Of a stretch of 64,000 bases of DNA, positions 28,301 to 39,256 are shown one piece after another. Each line of letters opens with the position of its first letter. The stretch's first letter is position 1. A program made the translations under genes and the position numbers. The notes under the pieces were generated by a model that searched no databases, had not been told where the DNA came from, and saw nothing but the letters and a program-made list of their open reading frames with translations. This stretch comes from an uncultured Bacteroides sp. (GTDB taxonomy: Bacteria; Bacteroidota; Bacteroidia; Bacteroidales; Bacteroidaceae), in the NCBI RefSeq assembly GCF_963677685.1, contig NZ_OY782186.1, positions 1,736,001 to 1,800,000 of the forward strand. Direction: 5' to 3'.

Positions 28301-28460
28301 TCTCCGTATATATGGATCTCTAGACGATTTTATCACTTTTTCCAGTTATCCAGGCTTTGATCCCGAAGCTGCAGCAAGTACTACTTCCGGCATGGGAGTT
28401 GATAAAGGAGCATATCCTTCATCTAAAAAAGTAGTGTTCGGTTTGAATATTGAATTTTAA
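25377..28460 (+). CDS. SusC-type TonB-dependent outer-membrane transporter
   Basis: Protein of 1027 residues. Signal peptide (about 1-30), CarboxypepD_reg-like domain (MKIFGKIVDQSNEPMIGVSV, about 32-115), the SusC plug signature VVVVGYGVQKKSSVTGAIS (about 112-130), RIRGYSSNASSSPLYVVDGI, MEVLKDAASAAIYGAEAGNG, VVLITTKKG, then the 22-strand barrel. It imports oligosaccharides through the outer membrane with the SusD lid encoded 22 nt downstream. The substrate is unknown. Confidence 0.95.
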   Translation: MKKSMKNTETKRWIAWTFLLFLQIPFLFAQGQMKIFGKIVDQSNEPMIGVSVLEKGTSNGTITDLDGNYVLTIKSKSTIVYSYIGYISQERLISVAGEQNITLKEDTKTLEEVVVVGYGVQKKSSVTGAISQVKAEDMQNRTVNNAQQALQGKTAGVQIIQTSAAPGSSPTVRIRGYSSNASSSPLYVVDGIRLSDISGIDPNDIASMEVLKDAASAAIYGAEAGNGVVLITTKKGKSGEGKITYDFQYASQSLARIPKMLNSQQYINYMVESNTFTENYLLDNWDGKTSTSWSDVAFNNSLMQKHNLAFTGGGDRGNYYLSLTYLDNNGIVKGDADTYTRMTATINGEFEIKKWLKVGTTNQVEKYNVRTVSSNNEYGSLLTSIMQLDPLTPDTYTYANLPDHMLTALNDGKHLLQDENGNYYSVSKFLSAEQYHPMIMRDNSIGKNSGFNVQGSIYGNFNPIPELTVTSRLGYRLSGTRNSNTSLPFYGNSVQSRDYVEQNAQSSTTIYYQWENFANYLKRFGEHTVSGMLGMSYQESTYDYVKGGLAANGEDALLKNDPLFYFLNYASASSTKSVEGEKTRTAKLSYFGRIGYDYHNRYMLQASLRADAADLSQLPSTNRWGYFPAVSAGWVVSEESFFQPLKNKISSLKLRASWGQNGSLSALSGYLYSTDMKSNGIYPFTLGNTYVPGARPSTMGNDNLKWETSEQIDLGFDARFLRDRLTFSLDYFDKKTKDLLVWNTTPSLSVGGSTSPMNAGNVSNKGWEFELAWRDHIGDFNYSIRTNLATLKNKVTYIDPSITRIEGTKFHTKYITYFEEGYPVYYFRGYKFTGIDAATGEPTFADLDESGGLSDGDMTNIGNAIPDFTYGITLAAAWKGFDLTVFGTGSHGNDIFNCINRPDYKSSNKLREVFYDNRWTVDNTSGTVPRAGATLIDIYQFSDALVFNGSFFKIKQIQLGYTFPKSFLRKIFVNNLRIYGSLDDFITFSSYPGFDPEAAASTTSGMGVDKGAYPSSKKVVFGLNIEF

Positions 28461-28482
28461 TTAATCTTTAAAGAATAATAAT

Positions 28483-30054
28483 ATGAAAACAAAATATTTA
28501 TATATATATTTACTCGGTTTGTTATCTATAATAGCTATTACTGGCTGTGAAGATCGTTTAAATATACTTAAACAGGGTAATTTAGGAGCTGAAGATGGCT
28601 TTTATAAAACAGACGAAGATACTGAACAAGCACTTGCGAATCTTTATTATAGTTTGCATGATATGTACTTTAATTGGTACTTTACCAAAAACCTACTTGC
28701 TGATGATGTCTGGACTGGAGGAGGATCGCGTGGCGATAATTCATCTATGGAACGATTAAACGAATATAACTTTGGTACGGATCATGCTATGGTTGAGCAA
28801 TTATATGCTAGTATGTATACTGTAATATATAATGCAAATTTGATTATTGGTAAAATAGAAATGGATACAGACATAAAAAAACGTGCTGTTTCTGAAGCTA
28901 AATTCTTTCGTGCTTGGGCACATTTTGAACTAGTTACTATGTTTGGTACGGCTCCAGTTGTTGACCATTTGTTAGAACCTTCTGAGTATCGTCAAGGTAA
29001 TGGGAATCCTGAAACTACTTGGGCATTTATTGAAAAAGATTTGAATGATGCTATAGCTTCTGGTAGTTTGCCTTCAAAGAATGATGTTAATGATAAGGAG
29101 ACTGGTATTCGTATTACTAAAGAGGTAGCACAAGCTTATCTTGGAAAAGCGCAATTGTTCCAAGGTAAATATAGTGAAGCAGCTGTTACTTTAGATAAAG
29201 TGATAGAATCGGGTAAGTACGATCTTTATCAGAATGGTTTTGATATGTTGCTTCACGCTGTTGCAGATAATAATTGTGAATCGATGTTAGAGATCCAGAT
29301 GCGAAATGATCCTGAGAAGATTTGGGATGTATTTACCATGACGCATATTATGCAAGGCTGGCGTACTGATAAACTAAATTATAGTAGCGATATCAAAACA
29401 TATATTGCAAGTGGTACTTATGGATTTGTTAATCCTCGAAAAGAACTTTATGATGCCTTTGTCGCTATGGAAGGTAAAGATGGCTATCGTCTTAATTGTA
29501 CAATGCGCACTTATGCTCAAATGAAAGAAGCTGGAATTACATTGCAAAGTGGGGCTTATTTATATGGTTCTGAAGGATATTTTATGTGGAAAAACCGTCC
29601 TTTGAAAGAAGATTGTGTGATGGACTTTTCTGCTTTTCAAGCTCTTCAATATACTAATTTGCGAATAATGCGTTATGCTGAAGTTTTATTGATGGCTGCT
29701 GAAGCACATGTTCAGGGTGGTGGAAGCCAGACTAAAGCACTAAAATACATCAATGAAGTTAGGACTCGTGCTCATTTACCAATTTTATCAACGGTTTCTC
29801 TGGATGATATAAAAAAGGAAAAACGGTTAGAACTATGTTTGGAGGATGTACGCTATCAGGACTTAATTCGTTGGGGAGATGCTTCAACAGTGTTGGCTGA
29901 ACAAGGAAAAGATATACCAAGCTTTTCGGAAGCTGGTATTGAATATTTGAATCATAATACTGTTTATGGTTTTACGGATAAAAACAAGCTATTACCAATT
30001 CCTGCTAAAGAGTTACTTGTGAATCCTAATATGGCTCAGAATAAAGGTTGGTAA
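28483..30054 (+). CDS. SusD-type surface glycan-binding lipoprotein
   Basis: Lipoprotein of 523 residues (lipobox ITGC near residue 22). N-terminal and TPR-like SusD pattern: GFYKTDEDTEQALANLYYSLHDM, SEAKFFRAWAHFELVTMFG, ITKEVAQAYLGKAQLFQGKYSEAAVTLDKVI, and the C-terminal RYAEVLLMAAEAHVQGG ... YINEVRTRAHLP, RLELCLEDVRYQDLIRWGD and LLPIPAKELLVNPNMAQNKGW. It forms the binding lid of the SusC transporter encoded upstream. Confidence 0.95.
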   Translation: MKTKYLYIYLLGLLSIIAITGCEDRLNILKQGNLGAEDGFYKTDEDTEQALANLYYSLHDMYFNWYFTKNLLADDVWTGGGSRGDNSSMERLNEYNFGTDHAMVEQLYASMYTVIYNANLIIGKIEMDTDIKKRAVSEAKFFRAWAHFELVTMFGTAPVVDHLLEPSEYRQGNGNPETTWAFIEKDLNDAIASGSLPSKNDVNDKETGIRITKEVAQAYLGKAQLFQGKYSEAAVTLDKVIESGKYDLYQNGFDMLLHAVADNNCESMLEIQMRNDPEKIWDVFTMTHIMQGWRTDKLNYSSDIKTYIASGTYGFVNPRKELYDAFVAMEGKDGYRLNCTMRTYAQMKEAGITLQSGAYLYGSEGYFMWKNRPLKEDCVMDFSAFQALQYTNLRIMRYAEVLLMAAEAHVQGGGSQTKALKYINEVRTRAHLPILSTVSLDDIKKEKRLELCLEDVRYQDLIRWGDASTVLAEQGKDIPSFSEAGIEYLNHNTVYGFTDKNKLLPIPAKELLVNPNMAQNKGW

Positions 30055-31284
<1,230 letters not shown>

Positions 31285-31301
31285 CTTTTGTAACTAATAT
31301 T

Positions 31302-33644
31302 ATGAAGAAATATTTTATTATCACATTATTCACTATTACGCTTTTTCTTACTGCTTGTGGCCCTCGTTCGCCACAGTTAGGTAAATCATCAATTGATGAC
31401 GTTATTTCTGCGATGACCTTAGAAGAAAAAGCTCATTTTGTTGTTGGTACGGGCATGGCTGGCTTCTCAGGTGATAGTGCTGTTGTTGGAGAAACGACTA
31501 GCATTATTCCCGGGGCAGCGGGAACCACTTATCCTATTCCTCGTCTGGGTATTCCGGCTATTGTTTTGGCAGATGGGCCTGCAGGGCTTCGCATTAATCC
31601 AAAACGACCTAACGATACTGCGAGTTACTATTGTACTCATTTTCCTATTGGCACTTTGTTGGCTTCAACCTGGAATCAGGATTTGGTACAAGAGGTAGGA
31701 GCTGCTATAGGTAATGAGGTCTTAGAATATGGGGTGGACATACTTTTGGCACCGGCCTTGAATATACAACGTAATCCTCTTTGCGGGCGTAATTTTGAAT
31801 ATTATTCAGAAGATCCCGTTGTAGCTGGAAAAATTGCTGCTGCTTATGTAAAAGGAGTGCAAAGCAATGATGTGGGGACTTCTATTAAGCATTTTGCTGT
31901 TAATAATCAAGAAAGCAATCGCATGGCCAATGATGCACATGTATCTCCTCGTGCTTTACGTGAAATTTACTTAAAAGGCTTCGAAATAGCAGTAACAGAA
32001 TCAGCCCCATGGACAGTGATGTCTTCTTATAATTATTTGAATGGTATTTATACATCGGAAAATCCGGAATTACTTACTACTGTTTTGCGGGATGAATGGA
32101 AATTCAAAGGGATGGTTATGACCGACTGGTTTGGAGGAAAAGATCCGATAGCACAAATGATTGCCGGTAATGATTTGTTGGAGCCCGGAACACCTAAGCA
32201 AGTTGAAGCAATAATAAAAGGAGTGAAAGATAGTGTTTTAAATGAGGCTGTGTTGAACCGTAATGTTAAACGCATTTTAGAAACAGTTCTGCAATCTCCT
32301 CGTTTTAAAGGCTATAAATATTCAAATAAGCCCGATCTAAAAGCTCATGCGAAAATAACGCGACAATCAGCCACAGAAGGTATGGTTTTGCTTAAAAATA
32401 ATGGGCATGCATTGCCTTTATCTGCTGATGTAAAAAAGGTGGCTTTATTTGGTTGTACTTCTTATGACTTTATAGCTGGTGGAACAGGATCTGGAAATGT
32501 GAATCGTGCTTACACAGTTTCTTTGCTTGATGGCTTGATTAATGCGGGATATATAATTGACAATGGATTGAAAACAATTTACCAGCAACATATTGCTGCT
32601 GAAAATAAACGGAATGCTCCGGATAAGTCTAATAAATTTGCTGCTTTTATGCCATTGCCACGTCCTATAGAGATTGTACCTTCTGATGAATTACTGAAAA
32701 AACAAGTACTCGATGCTGATGTTGCTCTTGTTACTTTAGGAAGAACCTCAGGAGAGTTTCTTGATCGTAAACTGACGGATTTTAATTTGAGTGATAGTGA
32801 GCAAAAGATGCTACAAGCTGTATGTAAAACCTTTCATGCTGCAGGTAAAAAGGTGGTAGTGGTGCTGAATATAGGTGGCGCTATTGAAACGGCTTCATGG
32901 AAGGAAAAGCCTGATGCTATCCTGTTAGCTTGGCAAGCCGGACAAGAAGGTGGAAATAGTGTGGTCGATGTGTTGAGCGGAAAAGTTTCTCCTTCGGGTA
33001 AACTACCGATGACTTTCCCTATTAAATTTGAAGATGTGGCTTCTTCTGCTAATTTCCCTACGAATGGTGATATGAGCAGTATGGATTTCACTGACCATAA
33101 AGGCAAAAAAACAAATATCAGATTATGGGATTATACAGATTATGAAGAAGATATATATGTAGGATATCGATATTTTGATAGTTTTCATAAAACGGTGTCA
33201 TATCCTTTTGGTTTTGGACTCTCTTATACTACATTCCAATATATTAATCCGTTTGTAAAGCAGGAAAAAGGAATTTACTATGTTGAGGTAGATATAAAAA
33301 ATACAGGAGATGTGGCCGGTAAAGAGGTCGTTCAACTTTATGTTTCTGCTCCTGCAAATGTAAATCTGCCTAAACCTGATAAAGAGCTTAAAGGCTTTGT
33401 CAAAACAAAGGAACTTAAACCCGGTGAAATGGCTCATGTCAGCTTAAAGATAGATCCTCTGGATTTGGCCTCTTTTGATGAAAAAACGAGTACATGGATT
33501 GTTGATGGAGGTACGTACAAGTTTTTAATAGCTTCTTCTTCCAGAGATATTAAATCTGCATTAGATGTTCTTGTTAAAGCTGATTCTCGAAAAGCGCATG
33601 ATGTGTTGAGGCCACAAAAAGCACTCAATATTCTTAGGAAATGA
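31302..33644 (+). CDS. Glycoside hydrolase family 3 lipoprotein (first copy)
   Basis: Protein of 780 residues. The lipobox LTAC near residue 17 suggests a lipoprotein. Domain order is GH3 N (about 30-330), with IKHFAVNNQESNR and the catalytic nucleophile in VMTDWFGG (Asp275), GH3 C with TEGMVLLKNNGHALPL and GRTSGEFLDRKLTDF, then a fibronectin III-like C-terminal domain (KNTGDVAGKEVVQLYVSAP). Activity is likely beta-glucosidase or beta-xylosidase. The longer frame from 31230 overlaps the preceding gene and lacks a signal at its start, so ATG 31302 is used. Confidence 0.92.
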   Translation: MKKYFIITLFTITLFLTACGPRSPQLGKSSIDDVISAMTLEEKAHFVVGTGMAGFSGDSAVVGETTSIIPGAAGTTYPIPRLGIPAIVLADGPAGLRINPKRPNDTASYYCTHFPIGTLLASTWNQDLVQEVGAAIGNEVLEYGVDILLAPALNIQRNPLCGRNFEYYSEDPVVAGKIAAAYVKGVQSNDVGTSIKHFAVNNQESNRMANDAHVSPRALREIYLKGFEIAVTESAPWTVMSSYNYLNGIYTSENPELLTTVLRDEWKFKGMVMTDWFGGKDPIAQMIAGNDLLEPGTPKQVEAIIKGVKDSVLNEAVLNRNVKRILETVLQSPRFKGYKYSNKPDLKAHAKITRQSATEGMVLLKNNGHALPLSADVKKVALFGCTSYDFIAGGTGSGNVNRAYTVSLLDGLINAGYIIDNGLKTIYQQHIAAENKRNAPDKSNKFAAFMPLPRPIEIVPSDELLKKQVLDADVALVTLGRTSGEFLDRKLTDFNLSDSEQKMLQAVCKTFHAAGKKVVVVLNIGGAIETASWKEKPDAILLAWQAGQEGGNSVVDVLSGKVSPSGKLPMTFPIKFEDVASSANFPTNGDMSSMDFTDHKGKKTNIRLWDYTDYEEDIYVGYRYFDSFHKTVSYPFGFGLSYTTFQYINPFVKQEKGIYYVEVDIKNTGDVAGKEVVQLYVSAPANVNLPKPDKELKGFVKTKELKPGEMAHVSLKIDPLDLASFDEKTSTWIVDGGTYKFLIASSSRDIKSALDVLVKADSRKAHDVLRPQKALNILRK

Positions 33645-33691
33645 TAGCTTTACTATAGTTACATTCATTGAATTAACATAAAAGATATATT

Positions 33692-36172
33692 ATGAAACGA
33701 ACATTTTTGTTATCTATAATGATAATGCTCTTCTTGTCTACTTCTGCTCAAAATATGATTAAATCTGCTATCCCGAAAGATTTGAAGTTAGAACAACAAG
33801 TAGAGTCTTTATTAAAGAAAATGACTCTTGATGAAAAGATAGGGCAGATGACGCAATTGGCTATTGATGTAGTAGCAAAAAATAACAATCCTTTTGCTGG
33901 CATTAATCCGAATAATTTCAAAGTAAAAGATTTGAAAGAAATTTTGAGGAAGTATGGACTGGAGCAAGAGTTTGTGCTCTCTGATAGCATGCCCGATAGA
34001 ACTGTGATGATGCAGATCTATATGAAGATACAGGCTCGTGAGAAGAAAAAGTTTGAACTGGATGAAGCCTTGCTTGATACGGTTATTCGAAAATATAAGG
34101 TCGGTTCTATCTTAAATGTTCCGGCGGGTGTTGCTCAAACCAAGGAAACATGGGAGAGAATTATTCGTAGGATACAAGATAAATCAATAAAGGAGATAGG
34201 AATTCCGTGTATCTATGGAGTTGATCAGATTCACGGAACTACTTATACTTTGGACGGAACTTTTTTCCCACAGGGTATTAATATGGCAGCAACTTTTAAT
34301 CGAGCTTTGGTACGTGAAGGATCTCGTATTTCTGCTTATGAAACCAAAGCCGGTAGCATACCATGGACTTTTGCACCGGTAGTTGATTTAGGACGTGATG
34401 CACGCTGGCCTCGTATGTGGGAAAACTATGGAGAAGATTGTTATGTAAATGCTGAGATGGGAAGAGAGTCGGTTATAGGCTTTCAAGGTTCTTCTCCTAA
34501 TCACATCGGTGCTAATAATGTTGCCGCTTGTTTGAAACATTATATGGGCTATGGAGTGCCTGTCTCAGGAAAAGACCGCACTCCTTCGTCTATTACAGTA
34601 CAAGATATGCGTGAAAAACATTTTGCTCCGTTTCTGGAAAGTATAAAAGCTGGTGCATTATCTGTTATGGTTAATTCAGCGATGAACAATGGATTGCCTT
34701 TTCATGCTAACTCTGAATTATTGACTCAATGGCTTAAGAATGATCTTAATTGGGACGGTTTGATTGTTACGGATTGGGCAGATATTAATAATTTGTATAC
34801 ACGTGATAAGATCGCTTCCAGCAAGAAAGAAGCTATTAAGTTAGCTATTAATGCAGGAATAGATATGTCAATGGTTCCTTATGAATGGAGCTTCTGTACA
34901 TATTTAAAAGAACTTGTTGAAGAAGGCGAAGTTCCTATGAGTCGAATTGATGATGCGGTGCGCCGCGTATTGCGTTTGAAGTATCGTTTAGGTTTGTTTG
35001 AAAAACCGGTTTATGATACGAAGGATTTCCCTCTTTTTGGTAGCAAAGAACACGCCTACGTAGCTTTACAGGCTGCTGAAGAATCATTGGTATTATTGAA
35101 AAATAAAGATGAGATACTTCCTCTGGCTAAAGGAAAGAAAATTCTTGTAACAGGGCCGAATGCTAATTCTATGCGTACGTTGAATGGAGGTTGGTCTTAT
35201 TCTTGGCAAGGAGATAAGGCTGATTTATGCGCTGCTCAATATAATACCATTTTAGAGGCTCTCACTAATGAATTTGGTAAAGAGAATATTCTGTATGAAC
35301 CAGGAGTTACTTATAAAGCGGGGGGCTCTTATTGGGAAGAGAATGTACCTGAAATAGATAAAGCGGTGTCTTTAGCTGATAAGGCTGATTACATAATGGT
35401 TTGTGTAGGAGAGAACTCTTATTGTGAAACACCTGGTAACTTGACGAACCTTAATCTGTCATCCAATCAACTTAACTTGGTAAAAGCCTTAGCACATACA
35501 GGTAAACCTATTATTTTGATTTTGAATGAAGGGCGGCCACGTATTATTAATGAAATAGTATCTTTGGCTGATGCTATTGTGAATATTATGTTACCTGGTA
35601 ATTATGGCGGTGATGCTTTGGCTAAATTGTTAATTGGTAAAGCTAATTTCAGCGGTAAAATGCCTTATACCTATTCTAGGGAGATAAATTCTTTATATAC
35701 TTACGATTATAAGCCTTGTGAAAACCAAGATAAAATGGAAGGCGCTTATAATTATGATGCGGTGATGTCTGTGCAGTGGGCATTCGGATATGGTTTGAGT
35801 TATACAACTTATAAATATAGTAATTTGAAGGTCGATAAATCTTCTTTTACTGCGGATGATACTCTTACTTTTACATTGGATGTGATGAATACGGGTAATC
35901 GTATGGGAAAAGAGAGTGTTTTGCTCTTCAGTAGTGATTTGATTGCTTCACTAACACCTGATAATCGTCGCCTACGTGCTTTTGAAAAAGTGGAACTTCA
36001 ACCGGGAGAGAGTAAAAAGGTTACATTGAAAGTCAAAGCTTCTGATCTTGCTTTTGTAGGTTATGATGGGAAGTGGAGACTGGAAAAGGGAGATTTTCGT
36101 ATTCAGGTGGGAGATCAGACTGTAACGTTAGCTTGTTCGGAGACTAAAATTTGGGATACTCCAAACAGATAG
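33692..36172 (+). CDS. Glycoside hydrolase family 3 (second copy, BglX-like)
   Basis: Protein of 826 residues with a signal peptide ending STSAQ. GH3 N-terminal domain (about 40-390) has the substrate pocket [14 protein letters not shown] and [18 protein letters not shown], and the nucleophile in [12 protein letters not shown] (Asp361). The GH3 C domain ([15 protein letters not shown]) and fibronectin III-like domain ([19 protein letters not shown]) follow. It resembles periplasmic beta-glucosidases such as BglX and is clearly distinct from the upstream GH3, with little identity. Two different GH3 enzymes suggest two beta-linkages or two sugars are released. Last gene of the operon. Confidence 0.93.
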   Translation: MKRTFLLSIMIMLFLSTSAQNMIKSAIPKDLKLEQQVESLLKKMTLDEKIGQMTQLAIDVVAKNNNPFAGINPNNFKVKDLKEILRKYGLEQEFVLSDSMPDRTVMMQIYMKIQAREKKKFELDEALLDTVIRKYKVGSILNVPAGVAQTKETWERIIRRIQDKSIKEIGIPCIYGVDQIHGTTYTLDGTFFPQGINMAATFNRALVREGSRISAYETKAGSIPWTFAPVVDLGRDARWPRMWENYGEDCYVNAEMGRESVIGFQGSSPNHIGANNVAACLKHYMGYGVPVSGKDRTPSSITVQDMREKHFAPFLESIKAGALSVMVNSAMNNGLPFHANSELLTQWLKNDLNWDGLIVTDWADINNLYTRDKIASSKKEAIKLAINAGIDMSMVPYEWSFCTYLKELVEEGEVPMSRIDDAVRRVLRLKYRLGLFEKPVYDTKDFPLFGSKEHAYVALQAAEESLVLLKNKDEILPLAKGKKILVTGPNANSMRTLNGGWSYSWQGDKADLCAAQYNTILEALTNEFGKENILYEPGVTYKAGGSYWEENVPEIDKAVSLADKADYIMVCVGENSYCETPGNLTNLNLSSNQLNLVKALAHTGKPIILILNEGRPRIINEIVSLADAIVNIMLPGNYGGDALAKLLIGKANFSGKMPYTYSREINSLYTYDYKPCENQDKMEGAYNYDAVMSVQWAFGYGLSYTTYKYSNLKVDKSSFTADDTLTFTLDVMNTGNRMGKESVLLFSSDLIASLTPDNRRLRAFEKVELQPGESKKVTLKVKASDLAFVGYDGKWRLEKGDFRIQVGDQTVTLACSETKIWDTPNR

Positions 36173-36205
36173 AATTATTTGTGATGTTATAAACTTGAAG
36201 TTAAT

Positions 36206-36239
36206 AAAAATAGGAGAAGCGATTGCTTCTCCTATTTTT
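36206..36239. terminator. Hairpin terminator after the polysaccharide locus
   Basis: Perfect 15-bp stem: 36206-36220 (AAAAATAGGAGAAGC) with its exact inverse 36225-36239, 4-nt loop. It ends in T-runs on both strands, so it serves the GH3 gene (stop 36172) and the convergent S41 gene (stop 36269). Confidence 0.85.
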
Positions 36240-36268
36240 TATCAGATATAACTATCTTTTTTATGAGT

Positions 36269-37693
36269 TTATTTTTGATCAATAATGACTGCATTACTTG
36301 CTTTTCTGTCTAAGGAACTTGCTACTTTTTTTAAGCTTGAATTAGAACTGCGTGTTCCTGCTTTTGTAGAGTACGTTCCATCTATGATGCTTAATGCGAT
36401 GTTCAAGAGTGATTCATCTGTATCACCAAATGCTAGGAAATTATTCAAATTGGCAGGTTCAGATTCATCGTATTCATAATCGGGAGTAAAACCCACTTTC
36501 CCATAATCTGATTGATTATCTGCATTATATATTTTGCATATGATGGGTTGAAGGTGCCAAGTAAATCTATTGTCTGTATAAGATACTGACCCTACGTTTT
36601 TGCCTTCAGTGTTTTTTCCGATAGTGATTACATTCATATAAGGCTTAAGGCAGTTAACGACTAGTTCTGAAGCAGAAGCAGTTTCTTCTGTTACTAGAAC
36701 ATAAAGGGTATTCAAGTTTAAGTTTGAACCACCACTTATCCATCTGGAATTAAAAGAAATCTTATCTGTTTGTGGATTTTGTTTGTCATTGTACTCTAAC
36801 GTGCAGAATGTACTGCCAAATACATCTTTAGGAGCTAGAATTGTTGATAATAATTCGGCACAACTTATTAATCCTCCATTATTATAGCGTAAATCAAGAA
36901 TAAATTCATTCACTCCTGCCGTTTTAAATTTCTGTGATAAGCTTAGTAATTCTTCATTATACTTGGTATCATTATCTGTTTTACCGGCAGTAAAATGATT
37001 ATAGACGAGGTAACCGATCTTTTTACCTGGGCGAGTATAGACACTATCAAGATATACAGGGTCATCTTCTATGCTGCGAGCAGCACCTAATTCTACTTTC
37101 CCCGGTTGCGTAATTAATTTATCTTCATATTTAGCCGTTTTTAAAGACATAGCTGTTGAACCATACAATAAAGTATAATTACTACTCGTTATAGAGTCAC
37201 CATTCATTGTTATAATAAAATCTCCTCTTTTTAATTTGGCTTCTGAAGCAGGACTGTTATCTGCCACATATAGAATATTAGCTGCATAGGATTTCTGGCT
37301 CAGGCGATATAACATGAATTCAAGTCCATAGCTATAGTCTATTTTACTAATACTTTTGGTTGAAGTTGTACTCTCTATGTAGGAATAGTAATAATGTGCC
37401 CCATCCGGATATTCGTTACCGTCATTATTAGATAAAAATGATGTAAAGAAAGTTTTCGGATCAGCAGTGTAATTTAGTTTATCTCTAGCAGGAATTTCTG
37501 AGTACCAAAGATAATCTTCGCGCATAATGCTGTCGATCCAATCGTTTGCTGTTTTCACAGTGGCAGTAGGTTCTCCTGTATTAGGGTTGGGATTAGGACT
37601 AGGATTATCATCATCACCCTTACATGCTGCGATACCTATAAATATACTCAACAATAGGAGTGTCACGTGAAAACGAACTTTTATTTTATTCAT
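36269..37693 (-). CDS. S41-family peptidase lipoprotein, active
   Basis: Protein of 474 residues. Lipobox IAAC (around residue 24), then an Asn/Pro-rich linker, a helical region (WIDSIMREDYLWYSEIP), a PDZ domain (about 130-205; LYVADNSPASEAKLKRGDFI) and an S41 tail-protease core. The Ser-Lys dyad is intact: TASASE (Ser340) and EGKN (Lys365), 25 residues apart as in Tsp and CtpA. It probably acts on periplasmic or surface proteins; no substrate is known. It is downstream of the paralogous gene (23-nt gap), which lacks this dyad. Confidence 0.9.
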   Translation of the reverse strand: MNKIKVRFHVTLLLLSIFIGIAACKGDDDNPSPNPNPNTGEPTATVKTANDWIDSIMREDYLWYSEIPARDKLNYTADPKTFFTSFLSNNDGNEYPDGAHYYYSYIESTTSTKSISKIDYSYGLEFMLYRLSQKSYAANILYVADNSPASEAKLKRGDFIITMNGDSITSSNYTLLYGSTAMSLKTAKYEDKLITQPGKVELGAARSIEDDPVYLDSVYTRPGKKIGYLVYNHFTAGKTDNDTKYNEELLSLSQKFKTAGVNEFILDLRYNNGGLISCAELLSTILAPKDVFGSTFCTLEYNDKQNPQTDKISFNSRWISGGSNLNLNTLYVLVTEETASASELVVNCLKPYMNVITIGKNTEGKNVGSVSYTDNRFTWHLQPIICKIYNADNQSDYGKVGFTPDYEYDESEPANLNNFLAFGDTDESLLNIALSIIDGTYSTKAGTRSSNSSLKKVASSLDRKASNAVIIDQK

Positions 37694-37716
37694 AATGAGA
37701 AGATTTATTTTTATTG

Positions 37717-39042
37717 TTAATAGTGTTTGAGCTCAATGCCATGTTTTTTTGTGCGCTTTTGCATATTGGATACTTCATCTGAGAAGCTTTGAGTAGAGGC
37801 TGTTTTTGTGCTCGTACTATAACTTCCATCAATAACGCTAAGTGCCGTGGCAAGTAGTAATTCCTTTGTATCACCGAATGGCAAGAAAGTGCTGAGCGTA
37901 TCTTTAGACTCAGTAACTACATAATTGGGTTTGATACCACTTTCGTAAGTATCTCCACTTGCATTGTTTAATTCGCAGACGGCAAGATGCATCTTCCATT
38001 GGTATTTGCTATTTGTGTAACTGTTTAATCCTATATTTTCTCCGGCAGTGGTTGCACCGACTACCACTACATTCATATAGGGTTTGAGAGAATTGATTAG
38101 TAGCTCGGCACTTCCGGAGGTAGTACCACTTACCAATACATATATGGTTTCCAAATTAAGGTTCGTTCCACTATTTATCAGAGTGGCATCAAATGTTTGG
38201 GTTAGCGTTTGAGGACTCATTTTGTCGTTATATATCATGGAACAGAATGTTTGTCCAAGTGCATTTGAGGGTGCAAGTATTGTACTCAACAATTGTGCAG
38301 GTAAGAAAGTACCACTATTATTATAACGTAAGTCCAGAATAAAAGTGTTTACTCCTGAAAACTCCTTAGATAAGCTAAGTAATTCGTTATTATAAGTGTT
38401 ATCCGAGTCATCTATGCCCGCGGTAAAATGATTATAAACAAGATATCCAATGCTCTTTCCATCCCAAGCGAATGTTTTGTGATAAAGTATGGGGTTATCC
38501 GTCAGGCTGCGAGCGGTAGTAAGTTGAGCTGTTTGAGAAGATCCAAATTTATGCCCATTGTAAGTTGCGAAAGTTATTTCCATAGCATCTGTTCCGTCAA
38601 TCTTCGCATAATTTTTAGTGGTGATAGAGTCTCCATTAATCTTCGTTATATATGATCCTCGGGTTAGTCCGGCCTCTGAAGCAGGAGAATTCGGTAGCAC
38701 ATATAATATCTGAGCATAATAAGTCGTATCACTTAAACTGTATCTTTTGTATGCAAAGCCATAGCTATATTTCTCTTCTGTGAGATCTTCCATAGAAGAA
38801 TATTTATCAATACTATATCGTAATGATTTTAAAAAGGTTGGAGGAGCGGTAAAGTAATTCAATCCTTTGGATGGAGGCATCTTGTCATACCAATAATATT
38901 CTTTACGCATCACACTGTCTATCCAACGATCCAATCCTGTTTGTTCGGCATATTCCGGTCTTCTATCTTCTCCACATGAAGAGAAAAAACTGCAACTAAT
39001 AAGAGTAAGTGTGAGTGAATATATAATTTTCTTTGCGTTCAT
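37717..39042 (-). CDS. S41-family lipoprotein lacking the catalytic dyad
   Basis: Protein of 441 residues with the same layout as the downstream paralogue: lipobox near residue 20 (SCSFFSSCGED), WIDSIMRKEYYWYDKMP, a PDZ domain (LYVLPNSPASEAGLTRGSYI) and an S41 core. At the dyad positions it has TSGSAE and AGEN. Aligned without gaps, the nucleophile Ser is Gly310 and the general-base Lys is Glu335, still 25 residues apart. The rest of the fold is well kept, so it is probably a pseudoprotease, perhaps binding peptides or regulating its partner. A shifted use of the adjacent Ser311 cannot be ruled out by eye but would have no Lys. Confidence 0.88.
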   Translation of the reverse strand: MNAKKIIYSLTLTLISCSFFSSCGEDRRPEYAEQTGLDRWIDSVMRKEYYWYDKMPPSKGLNYFTAPPTFLKSLRYSIDKYSSMEDLTEEKYSYGFAYKRYSLSDTTYYAQILYVLPNSPASEAGLTRGSYITKINGDSITTKNYAKIDGTDAMEITFATYNGHKFGSSQTAQLTTARSLTDNPILYHKTFAWDGKSIGYLVYNHFTAGIDDSDNTYNNELLSLSKEFSGVNTFILDLRYNNSGTFLPAQLLSTILAPSNALGQTFCSMIYNDKMSPQTLTQTFDATLINSGTNLNLETIYVLVSGTTSGSAELLINSLKPYMNVVVVGATTAGENIGLNSYTNSKYQWKMHLAVCELNNASGDTYESGIKPNYVVTESKDTLSTFLPFGDTKELLLATALSVIDGSYSTSTKTASTQSFSDEVSNMQKRTKKHGIELKHY

Positions 39043-39072
39043 TTGTCTACTTATATAATGATACAGATGCTA

Positions 39073-39080
39073 CAAATATA
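39073..39080 (-). promoter_or_regulatory. Promoter -7 box for the S41 pair
   Basis: Minus-strand TATATTTG, exact -7 match, 31 nt before the ATG at 39042. The -33 region has a near match (GTTG). Confidence 0.55.
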
Positions 39081-39201
39081 CTCTATTCTTGGCTCACCAA
39101 CTTAATATATTCATCAAAAAAACAAACTTTAGGAGTTAACTACCACATTTGTGGTATGAAAATGCCTTTTATGTGTGATTTTCTTTATTATAAGATCTCT
39201 C

Positions 39202-39209
39202 TAATTTTG
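39202..39209 (+). promoter_or_regulatory. Promoter -7 box for the sulfhydrylase gene
   Basis: TAATTTTG, exact TAnnTTTG match, 48 nt before the ATG at 39257. The -33 element is not clear. Confidence 0.5.
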
Positions 39210-39256
39210 CCTCATTAGATTTCGATAGGTATTATAAAGAACTAAAAAATAAATTC

